This document shows positions 1-5,413 of a stretch of DNA of 7,694 nucleotides, in pieces (positions within the stretch are counted from its first letter, which is position 1; every line of letters starts with the position of its first letter). The position numbers and the translations under genes are program-made. The DNA lies in contig SKMI01000315.1 of the NCBI GenBank assembly GCA_007121115.1, positions 1 through 7,694 on the forward strand, in the 5' to 3' direction. The notes beneath the pieces are model-generated. The model was given only the letters and a program-made list of their open reading frames with translations. It did not search any database and had not been told where the DNA came from. Source of the DNA: Paracoccaceae bacterium. Its GTDB lineage: Bacteria; Pseudomonadota; Alphaproteobacteria; Rhodobacterales; Rhodobacteraceae.

Positions 1-8
1 CAAGAATT

Positions 9-29
9 CCCTGCTTTGCGATTGCAGGG
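9..29. repeat. Small inverted repeat (hairpin) near left edge
   Basis: CCCTGC (9-14) and GCAGGG (24-29) are perfect inverted arms around a 9-nt loop. It lies in the gene-free stretch at the left edge, so it could be part of a terminator for a gene ending left of the window. No T-run follows on the plus strand (GCCCCCGG comes next). The role is unknown and it could be chance. Confidence 0.3.
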
Positions 30-82
30 CCCCCGGCCTTGAGGCGGGTCAACAGCATCTGGCTCCTCCCGGAAACTCATGA

Positions 83-104
83 CCCGCGCCCTCCCCGGCG
101 CGGG
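83..104 (-). terminator. GC-rich hairpin downstream of the solute-binding protein gene
   Basis: CCCGCGCC (83-90) and GGCGCGGG (97-104) are perfect 8-bp arms around the loop CTCCCC. It is the second hairpin met by transcription leaving the leftward solute-binding protein gene. No real U-tract follows on the minus strand, only a short TTT, so it is a weak or atypical terminator candidate. It might instead stabilise the 3' end of the mRNA. Confidence 0.4.
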
Positions 105-132
105 CAAGATACGCGTAGTGTATCATCGGATC

Positions 133-155
133 CAGGGCGGGGCAGGCCCGCCCTG
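133..155 (-). terminator. Strong hairpin 11 nt after the solute-binding protein stop
   Basis: CAGGGCGGG (133-141) and CCCGCCCTG (147-155) form perfect 9-bp arms around the loop GCAGG. The structure starts 11 nt past the TGA of the leftward solute-binding protein gene (stop at 167-169). It lacks a U-tract on the minus strand. By position it is either the gene's terminator or a stem protecting the 3' end, as seen in other transporter operons where the binding protein is made in excess of the permease. Whether permease genes follow to the left is not visible. Confidence 0.5.
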
Positions 156-166
156 AATGCCATTGA

Positions 167-1108
167 TCAGAAGACCGGGCGGTCGAACTCGTGCATGTTC
201 TCCTGCGTGATCTTCGGCGTGTCGAAGTAGTTCAGCTTCGGCACATCCTCTCCCGCCAGCACGTCCAGCGCGGTCTGCAGCGCGGCGCGCGCATCATCCA
301 CCGGGGACTGATAGACCGAGCCCCAGTATTCGCCGCGCTCCATCGCGTCATAGCCGACGGCGAAGTTGGTGGCGCCGATAAACACCATGCCCTCGGCCCG
401 GCCGGCATCAATCGCGGCGTTCAGCGCGCCGACGCCCATGTTGTCGTCGCCGGAATACACCCCGTCGATGTCGTCGAAGCGGGTCAGGAATGTCTCCATG
501 GTGCGCTGCGCGCGCTCGCGGTTCCAGTCGCCGGGCTGGATGTCGAGTTGCACCACATCGGGGCACAGTTCGGCCAGACGATCATCGAAGCCCTGCTGGC
601 GCTCGATCGCCGTGGTGTAGCCCGGCATCCCGGTGATCTGGACGATCTGTCCCTCGCCGTCCAGCGCCTCGCACATCATCTCGGCCGAGTAGATGCCCTG
701 CTGGATGTTGTTCGGCCCGGAAAACGCAGCGATGAAGTCCATGCCCGCCTCGGCGATGTTCGAATTGGTCACGATGACCGGGATCCCCTCGCGGTGCGCG
801 TTGCGCACGGCGGGCACCAGGGCCTGACCGTCGGTCGGCCAGATGATGATCGCGTCGACATCCTGCTGGATCAGGTCCTGCATCTGGCTGATCTGGCGGG
901 CAACATCGCCGCCTGCATCGAGGACGATCACCTCGACATCGTCGTTCGCGTCGGCGGCTTCGATGAAGGCGCGCTCATAGGTGGTCTGATAGCTGTCGAT
1001 GCCGACATTGTTCTGCGTGATACCGATGCGGATCGTATCCGCCGGTGCAGCGCTTGCCAGGGCCACGGTGCCGCAGGTGGCAAGCATAAGTCTCATAGAG
1101 TTGCGCAT
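167..1108 (-). CDS. Periplasmic sugar-type ABC transporter substrate-binding protein (class I, RbsB-like)
   Basis: A 313-aa exported binding protein that should capture a small solute, probably a sugar or sugar-like molecule, and deliver it to an ABC permease. The N-terminus is a Sec signal peptide: Arg-containing start, hydrophobic core at about residues 5-20, and an AxA-type site (A21-P22-A23) before D24. The mature start (TIRIGITQNN), the stretch D85-A-I-I-I-W-P-T-D93, GIPVIVTNSN (108-117) and the later ITGMPGYTTAIERQQGF segment are typical of the ribose/galactose-binding Peripla_BP_4 family, and the length is normal. Cys12 is not in a good lipobox (Thr at -1, h-region too short), so a soluble periplasmic protein is preferred. 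The start is supported by a GGGAGGA ribosome site (1114-1120, minus strand) 5 nt upstream; Met5 is an alternative. It is transcribed away from the regulator gene across a shared control region, so it is probably under that regulator. No permease or ATPase gene is present in the window. The ligand is unknown. Confidence 0.93.
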   Translation of the reverse strand: MRNSMRLMLATCGTVALASAAPADTIRIGITQNNVGIDSYQTTYERAFIEAADANDDVEVIVLDAGGDVARQISQMQDLIQQDVDAIIIWPTDGQALVPAVRNAHREGIPVIVTNSNIAEAGMDFIAAFSGPNNIQQGIYSAEMMCEALDGEGQIVQITGMPGYTTAIERQQGFDDRLAELCPDVVQLDIQPGDWNRERAQRTMETFLTRFDDIDGVYSGDDNMGVGALNAAIDAGRAEGMVFIGATNFAVGYDAMERGEYWGSVYQSPVDDARAALQTALDVLAGEDVPKLNYFDTPKITQENMHEFDRPVF

Positions 1109-1231
1109 GGTCTTCCTCCCAAAGTGTCACTCTTGCTTTGTCCTGACGTCCGAGAAACGCTTCCGACTCGTCCGGAGCAACGGACAGTGGACGCACTCTG
1201 CCATCTCCACCCCACCGCCAAACAACAGATT

Positions 1232-1246
1232 TGTCCAAAACGAATA
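1232..1246 (-). promoter_or_regulatory. Operator-like site 1 (one strong half-site)
   Basis: On the plus strand TGTCCAAAAC (1232-1241) is the exact reverse complement of GTTTTGGACA in site 3. Read on the minus strand, the 15-mer is TATTCGTTTTGGACA: it shares the TTTTGGACA half with sites 2 and 3, while the other half is degenerate. Its centre is 21 bp, two helical turns, from the centre of site 2. It is probably bound by the divergent winged-helix regulator. Confidence 0.5.
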
Positions 1247-1282
1247 ATACAATGTCCATTTTGGACATTTCACGCGTATGAT
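1244..1282. promoter_or_regulatory. Candidate divergent promoter elements in the 1109-1317 intergenic region
   Basis: This is the only A/T-rich patch in the 209-bp divergent gap. Leftward, TATTAT can be read on the minus strand at 1244-1249 (5 of 6 to TATAAT). Rightward, TACAAT at 1248-1253 and TATGAT at 1277-1282 each match 5 of 6. None has a convincing TTGACA box at 16-18 bp, so start sites are not fixed. All lie among the operator-like sites. Nearer the leftward gene, GTCCG (1170-1174) and CGGAC (1181-1185) form a further loosely related inverted repeat. Confidence 0.3.
1253..1267 (+). promoter_or_regulatory. Operator-like site 2 (perfect palindrome)
   Basis: TGTCCATTTTGGACA is the core of an AATGTCCA-TTT-TGGACATT palindrome (1251-1269) with perfect 8-bp arms. 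It is the most symmetric site in the divergent control region, as expected for a dimeric winged-helix protein. It overlaps or adjoins A/T-rich -10-like hexamers on both strands, so occupancy could repress both directions. Confidence 0.65.
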
Positions 1283-1286
1283 CGCT

Positions 1287-1301
1287 TGTCAGTTTTGGAC
1301 A
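1287..1301 (+). promoter_or_regulatory. Operator-like site 3 (next to the regulator RBS)
   Basis: TGTCAGTTTTGGACA matches site 2 at 13 of 15 positions. It ends 5 nt before the AGGAG ribosome site (1307-1311) of the regulator gene, a position downstream of any likely transcription start. That suggests autorepression by roadblock, or DNA looping with the upstream sites. Its centre is 34 bp from that of site 2. Confidence 0.6.
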
Positions 1302-1317
1302 TTTTCAGGAGAGGCCG

Positions 1318-3129
1318 ATGGTCAAGTCGACGAAAGGGGCAGCGATGCCCGGGCGCACAGGAAAGACGCAACGCGTGCAGATGGCAAACGTTCAGAATGG
1401 AGATATCTCCCCCGTACCCGCCCGTGCAATGCTCGGCGCGTCGGAAGAGAGGTCTGCCCTGTCGGCCGCCCTTGCGTTTCTGGAAGGGGTCGAGGCTGAA
1501 CTTGACATGGCGCTGGAGATCGCCGAGCCCAATCCATACCTCAACATGGTCATGGCGTTGCTGCGCGCGCATCTGGACGGCAAGGTCGTGACCGCCACGA
1601 TGCTGATCAGCGCGTCGGGGGTGCCCTACGCAACCGCGCGCCGCAAACTGCACAGGATGCTGGATTGCGGGCTGATCGAACAGCGGGTTCGCACCCGTTC
1701 GGGCCGGTCCTTTTCGCTGCATCCGACCGACCGGCTGATGGCGAACTGGCGCCAGTTCGCCGACCGAATCATGCGCCTGAGCGTGGAAACCACCGGCACC
1801 GCCACCCAGGCCGAGGGGGACTACTATTACGGGGCTTCCTACCTTCCGGCCAGCCAGTCCATCGCGCCCCCGCAAGTGCTGTCCGAACCGCTGCAGGTCG
1901 CCGGCGGCGTGCGGGTGCTGGTGCATGGCGATCCGACCTTCATGGTGATGGAGAACCTCAAACGCCAGTTCGAGCAGATCATCGGCACCAACATAAGCCA
2001 GCGCGCCTTTTCCATCGACCGGCTGCGCAACGAGGCGCTGCGCAACGCCGATCGCCGGGTCAGCAAGTATGACATCATCGCCGTCGACCTGCCCTGGATC
2101 GGCGAATTCGCCGAAAAGGGCGTGCTGCTGCCGCTCGATGCCTGCCTTGACACCGACCGGCTTGATCCCGCCGATTTTCACACCGCGGGCTGGATGGCGG
2201 CGCATTGGGGCGGGCGACCCTATGGTGTGCCCAGCCAGACCACGCCGGAGTTGTTGTTCTACCGCAAGGACCTGTTTGCCGAGGCCGGGCTGGACCTGCC
2301 CGAGACCACGGACAAGCTGATCGCCGCGGCGCGCCATTTCCACGATCCGCAGCGCGGACGCTACGGCATCGCCTGGAACGCGGCGCGCGGCACGGCGCTC
2401 GGGCATCAGTTCCTGATGACCTGCGCCGATTTCGGCCAGCCGATCCTGAACCTCGACGCCATTGCGGGCGGGTTCGACGCCGACACGGCCAGCCGCAGTG
2501 ACATCGTGCCGACCATCGACACGCCGCTTGCGCGCGATGCCTGCGACTACCTGCTGCAACTGCTGGACTATTCGCCGCCCGATATCCTGTCGATGTCCTG
2601 GTATGAGCGCGTGCGCCCCTTTGCCTCGGGCAAGATCGCGATGGCCTATGGCTACACGCTGCTCGCCCCGTATTTCGAGCGCGATCCGGACTCGCCCGCC
2701 CATGGCAGAACCGGATATCTGCCCCATCCGGCAGGGCCGCAGGGCACGCCACTGGCCCCGGTCGGCGGCTACGTTCTGGGCATTCCCGCCAATCTGGCGC
2801 CCGAGCGCCGCGCGGCAGCGGCCGAGGCGCTGATCGCCTTCACCTCGCCCGAGGCGCAGAAGCTCTATGTGCTGAACGGCAGCCGCACGGCGCCCCGTTA
2901 TTCGGTCGGCGCCGACACCGAAGTACGCCGTATTTCACCCATCTTCGAGGCGGTCGACGCCATGTCATTGCGCGACGAGCTGCAATACTGGCCGCGCCCG
3001 CCCATCCCCCAGATCTCCGAGATATTCGAGATCTGCGGGCAGGAAATCCACGACATGCTGCGCGGGGTCCAAAGCCCCCGCGACGCACTCAGGAGCGCCC
3101 AGAAAAGGGCTGAGCGCGCCCTGAAATAA
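1318..3129 (+). CDS. Transcriptional regulator: winged helix fused to a cytoplasmic family-1 solute-binding domain
   Basis: A 603-aa protein, probably a ligand-responsive regulator of the divergent transporter gene and its own operon. Residues about 72-140 form a winged helix-turn-helix: a first helix (NPYLNMVMALLRAHLDG), a recognition segment around S98-A-S-G-V-P-Y-A-T-A-R-R-K-L-H112, DCGLIEQ (116-122), then a basic wing (RVRTRSGRSFSLHP). This resembles MarR/IclR-type domains. From about residue 198 to 590 there is a full maltose-binding-type (SBP_bac_1) domain: VRVLVHGDP, YDIIAVDLPWIGEFAEKG, PYGVPSQTTPELLFYRKDLF (301-320), VGGYVLGIPAN (from 482) and YVLNGSRTAPRYSV. No signal peptide or membrane segment is seen, so this domain must act in the cytosol as a sensor. 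SgrR of E. coli (winged helix plus a peptide-type solute-binding domain) is a known parallel of different subfamily. The start is set by AGGAG at 1307-1311; Met10 (1345) is an alternative. The next gene follows after 22 nt and is probably cotranscribed. Fold assignment is strong; the regulatory role is inference. Confidence 0.9.
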   Translation: MVKSTKGAAMPGRTGKTQRVQMANVQNGDISPVPARAMLGASEERSALSAALAFLEGVEAELDMALEIAEPNPYLNMVMALLRAHLDGKVVTATMLISASGVPYATARRKLHRMLDCGLIEQRVRTRSGRSFSLHPTDRLMANWRQFADRIMRLSVETTGTATQAEGDYYYGASYLPASQSIAPPQVLSEPLQVAGGVRVLVHGDPTFMVMENLKRQFEQIIGTNISQRAFSIDRLRNEALRNADRRVSKYDIIAVDLPWIGEFAEKGVLLPLDACLDTDRLDPADFHTAGWMAAHWGGRPYGVPSQTTPELLFYRKDLFAEAGLDLPETTDKLIAAARHFHDPQRGRYGIAWNAARGTALGHQFLMTCADFGQPILNLDAIAGGFDADTASRSDIVPTIDTPLARDACDYLLQLLDYSPPDILSMSWYERVRPFASGKIAMAYGYTLLAPYFERDPDSPAHGRTGYLPHPAGPQGTPLAPVGGYVLGIPANLAPERRAAAAEALIAFTSPEAQKLYVLNGSRTAPRYSVGADTEVRRISPIFEAVDAMSLRDELQYWPRPPIPQISEIFEICGQEIHDMLRGVQSPRDALRSAQKRAERALK

Positions 3130-3151
3130 CCAAGCGCGGAAGGAGGACGCC

Positions 3152-3958
3152 ATGGACACCAAACGCCTGAAGGGCAAGAACATTCTGATCACCGGCGCGG
3201 GACGCGGGATGGGGGCCTGCAATGCCGAACATTTCGCCGAACTGGGCGCGAATGTCTGCTTGGGCGACCTCGACCTCGATGCCGCGCAGGACATGGCCGA
3301 CAAGATCAACGGCAGGGGCAACGGCAAGGCGATTGCGGTCAAGATGGACGTCACCAAGCGCGAAGACAACGCCGCAGCCGTCGCCGCCACGGTCGACGCC
3401 TTCGGCATGATCAATGTGGGCCTGTTCAATGCAGGGCTCAACAAGCCCCGGTTCTTCATGGATATCGATGAAGACAACTGGGACATGATCATGAACGTCA
3501 ACACCAAGGCGATGTGGCTGGGCATGCAGGAAACCGCGCGCCAGATGATCGCCCAGGGCAAGCAGGACTACCCCTACAAGCTGATCAATGTGGGCTCGAT
3601 TGCCTCGCGCAAGCCGCTGGTGGATGTGACGGTCTATTGCACGTCGAAATACGGCTGTCTGGCGCTGACCCATTGCGGCGCTGTGGGGCTGGCCGAGCAT
3701 GGGATCACGGTGAACGGCTATGCCCCGGGTGTGGTGGTCACGCCGCTCTGGGAGCAGCTTGACAAGGACTTGGTCGATATCGGCTTCAAGGAACGCGAGG
3801 GCCAAGCCTATGACGACATCGTCCGCGACGCGTTGCAGATCAAGCGCGTGTCCTACCCCGATGACGTGAAGGGCACCGCCGCGTTCCTCGCCAGTGCCGA
3901 CAGCGACTACATGACGGGTCAGATGATCCATATCGATGGCGGCTGGTGCATCCAGTAG
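3152..3958 (+). CDS. NAD(P)-dependent short-chain dehydrogenase/reductase (2,3-butanediol/polyol dehydrogenase type)
   Basis: A 268-aa classical SDR oxidoreductase, cytosolic, expected to interconvert a secondary alcohol and ketone. It shows the Rossmann signature T14-G-A-G-R-G-M-G21, an acidic D39 at the end of strand 2 (favouring NAD over NADP), the FNAG variant (92-95) of NNAG, the N115-V-N motif, and catalytic S149, Y162 and K166 (YCTSK). The APGVVVTPLWEQLD segment (191-204) and DSDYMTGQMIHIDGGW near the end resemble meso-2,3-butanediol (diacetyl) and sorbitol/iditol dehydrogenases. Substrate specificity cannot be read from sequence. A strong ribosome site (AAGGAGG, 3140-3146) sits 5 nt before the ATG, and the gene begins 22 nt after the regulator stop, so it is likely part of that transcript. 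The acetoin-dehydrogenase-like genes downstream make an acetoin or hydroxyketone-type product plausible (inference). Confidence 0.92.
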   Translation: MDTKRLKGKNILITGAGRGMGACNAEHFAELGANVCLGDLDLDAAQDMADKINGRGNGKAIAVKMDVTKREDNAAAVAATVDAFGMINVGLFNAGLNKPRFFMDIDEDNWDMIMNVNTKAMWLGMQETARQMIAQGKQDYPYKLINVGSIASRKPLVDVTVYCTSKYGCLALTHCGAVGLAEHGITVNGYAPGVVVTPLWEQLDKDLVDIGFKEREGQAYDDIVRDALQIKRVSYPDDVKGTAAFLASADSDYMTGQMIHIDGGWCIQ

Positions 3959-3997
3959 CGCGCCGCGCCTGTTCCCCCCGCAACTTTAGACAAGCGG

Positions 3998-4013
3998 TGC
4001 GTGCAGCCACGCA
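3998..4013 (+). repeat. Small hairpin just upstream of the M24 gene RBS
   Basis: TGCGTG (3998-4003) and CACGCA (4008-4013) are perfect 6-bp arms around the loop CAGC. It lies 6 nt before the GGAG ribosome site (4020-4023) in the 72-nt gap between the dehydrogenase and the M24 gene. No T-run follows, so it is not an intrinsic terminator. It might influence mRNA processing or be chance. Confidence 0.25.
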
Positions 4014-4030
4014 TCCAACGGAGCTTTTCC

Positions 4031-5329
4031 ATGTCACGAGCCTTGATGCCCAACCTGCTGACCCCGCAGGATCTGGACCCAAACTGGGAATGGCGCGACC
4101 GCCTGCCCGCCTGGGGCCACACTTCCGTCGATTTCGAGCGCCGGGTCGACCATGATCGGCTGCGGCGCTACCGGCTGGCGCGCACACGCCAGTCGCTGCA
4201 GAACTCGAACGCCGGGTCGCTGTTGCTCTTTGATGTGAACAACATCCGCTACGTCACCGCCACCAAGATCGGCGAGTGGGAGCGCGACAAGATGTGCCGC
4301 TTCTGCCTGCTGACGGGGGATGACAGTCCTTATGTCTGGGATTTCGGCTCGGCCGCCGTGCACCACCAGCGCTATTCGGACTGGCTGGAGCCGGATCATT
4401 GCCTCGCCGGTGTGGTGGGGATGCGCGGCACCATCCCGCCGGAGTTCGGCCTGATGCGCAAATACGCCAAGATGATCGCGCAACTGATCAAGGATGCGGG
4501 CATGGCCGATATGCCGGTGGGCGTGGACTATGCCGAAACCGCCATGTTCCATGCGCTGCAGGAAGAAGGGGTCAAGGTCGTCGATGGCCAGCAGATCATG
4601 CTGGCGGCGCGCGAAATCAAGAACTGGGACGAGATCCAGCTTCTGACCCAGGCGGCCAGCATGGTCGATGGCGTCTACCACATGATCTGGGAAGAACTGA
4701 AACCGGGGGTTCGCGAGAACGATATCGTCGCGCTGTCGAACAAGATGCTCTACGAGATGGGCAGCGATGATGTGGAGGCGATCAACGCCATTTCCGGCGA
4801 GCGCTGCAACCCGCATCCGCACAACTTCACCGACCGGCTGATCCGGCCGGGCGACCAGTGTTTCTTTGACATCCTGCAAAGCTATCAGGGGTACCGGACC
4901 TGCTACTACCGGACCTTCAACGTGGGCCGCGCGACGCCGTCGCAGAACGACGCCTATGTCAAGGCGCGCGAATGGATCGACGCCTCCATCGCGATGATCA
5001 AACCCGGCGTGACCACCGACAAGGTGGCCGAAGTCTGGCCGACCGCCGAGTCGCTGGGCTTCCCGAACGAGGATGCGGCTTTCGGGCTGCAGTTCGGCCA
5101 CGGTCTGGGGCTGGCGCTGCATGAGCGGCCGATCATCAGCCGCGCCGTCAGTCTGGAGCATCCGATGGAGATCAAGACCGGCATGGTCTTCGCGCTGGAA
5201 ACCTATTGCCCCGCGACCGACGGCTATTCGGCGGCGCGGATCGAGGAAGAGGTCGTCGTCACGGAGACCGGCTGCGAGGTGATCAGCCTCTTCCCCGCCG
5301 AAGACCTGCCAATCGCGAACCGCTATTGA
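4031..5329 (+). CDS. M24-family pita-bread protein (DddP/creatinase/aminopeptidase P-like) with altered metal site
   Basis: A 432-aa cytosolic protein with a creatinase-type N-terminal domain (to about residue 190, including LLLFDVNNIRYVTA from 64) and a C-terminal pita-bread catalytic domain. Expected metal ligands of the family can be placed: D280 (FFDIL), H357 (FGHGLG), E390 (ALETY) and E405 (RIEEE). The second Asp, expected in GYxxDxxRTF, is replaced by C291 (GYRTCYYRTF). The N-terminal half and the spacing of the remaining ligands resemble DMSP lyase DddP as I remember it, and such proteins are often labelled DddP or Xaa-Pro peptidase. Creatinase and ectoine hydrolase are relatives that work without the dimetal site. 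A C-N or similar bond cleavage is therefore plausible, but the reaction is unknown. The ATG at 4031 is chosen for GGAG at 4020-4023; an in-frame GTG at 4001 lacks a comparable site. It lies 72 nt after the dehydrogenase gene on the same strand. Confidence 0.85.
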   Translation: MSRALMPNLLTPQDLDPNWEWRDRLPAWGHTSVDFERRVDHDRLRRYRLARTRQSLQNSNAGSLLLFDVNNIRYVTATKIGEWERDKMCRFCLLTGDDSPYVWDFGSAAVHHQRYSDWLEPDHCLAGVVGMRGTIPPEFGLMRKYAKMIAQLIKDAGMADMPVGVDYAETAMFHALQEEGVKVVDGQQIMLAAREIKNWDEIQLLTQAASMVDGVYHMIWEELKPGVRENDIVALSNKMLYEMGSDDVEAINAISGERCNPHPHNFTDRLIRPGDQCFFDILQSYQGYRTCYYRTFNVGRATPSQNDAYVKAREWIDASIAMIKPGVTTDKVAEVWPTAESLGFPNEDAAFGLQFGHGLGLALHERPIISRAVSLEHPMEIKTGMVFALETYCPATDGYSAARIEEEVVVTETGCEVISLFPAEDLPIANRY

Positions 5330-5347
5330 ACGCCCCTGTCGGGGCGT
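5330..5347 (+). terminator. Hairpin directly after the M24 gene
   Basis: ACGCCCC (5330-5336) and GGGGCGT (5341-5347) form perfect 7-bp arms around the loop TGTC, starting at the base after the TGA stop. The T-rich run (TATTTT, 5362-5367) comes only after a second small stem, CTCC-GGCG-GGAG (5350-5361). Together they look like a partial or attenuating terminator between the M24 gene and the E1/E2 genes. Confidence 0.5.
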
Positions 5348-5380
5348 GCCTCCGGCGGGAGTATTTTGGGCAAGATGAAG
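5348..5380 (+). repeat. Probable dispersed Rhodobacteraceae intergenic motif
   Basis: The 33-nt stretch begins GCCTCCGGCGGGAG, continues TATTTTGGG and ends CAAGATGAAG. I recall near-identical strings (CTCCGGCGGGAGTATTT followed by AAGATGAAG) as frequent in Rhodobacteraceae intergenic regions, commonly just after terminator hairpins; this is from memory, not a search. It includes a small CTCC/GGAG stem followed by TATTTT, so it may act as the terminator tail. It supports the family assignment of the source organism. Confidence 0.5.
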
Positions 5381-5382
5381 AT

Positions 5383-5397
5383 GGGGCGCGAGGCCCC
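5383..5397 (+). repeat. Third hairpin in the M24 to E1-alpha gap
   Basis: GGGGC (5383-5387) and GCCCC (5393-5397) are 5-bp arms around the loop GCGAG, just before the GAGGA ribosome site (5402-5406) of E1-alpha. It could modulate translation or processing, or be chance in GC-rich DNA. Confidence 0.3.
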
Positions 5398-5413
5398 GTG
5401 AGAGGACGCAGCG

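Noticed and set aside
1073..1076. Possible lipoprotein Cys (Cys12) in the binding protein signal region
   Set aside because: Thr precedes the Cys, the hydrophobic stretch before it is very short, and a standard AxA Sec cleavage site follows at A21-P22-A23.
191..1591. 466-codon open frame on the plus strand opposite the solute-binding protein gene
   Set aside because: Antisense to a well-supported exported binding protein and running through the operator region into the regulator gene; no recognisable domain.
1270..2727. 485-codon open frame on the minus strand across the regulator gene
   Set aside because: Same type of shadow: antisense to a gene with recognisable HTH and solute-binding motifs, with no sensible domain content.
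3011..3034. Imperfect 24-bp palindrome AGATCTC...GAGATCT inside the 3' end of the regulator gene
   Set aside because: It encodes an ordinary in-frame segment (QISEIFEIC) of the protein and shares nothing with the TGTCC/GGACA operator; probably chance.
4001..4030. Upstream GTG start for the M24 gene
   Set aside because: No good ribosome site precedes it and it falls in a hairpin arm; the ATG at 4031 has GGAG at proper spacing.
4031..5329. Calling the M24 gene dddP (DMSP lyase)
   Set aside because: Overall resemblance exists, but a conserved metal-ligand Asp is Cys and a second DddP Asp, as I recall it, is Leu. The neighbourhood lacks other DMSP genes, so the symbol is not justified.
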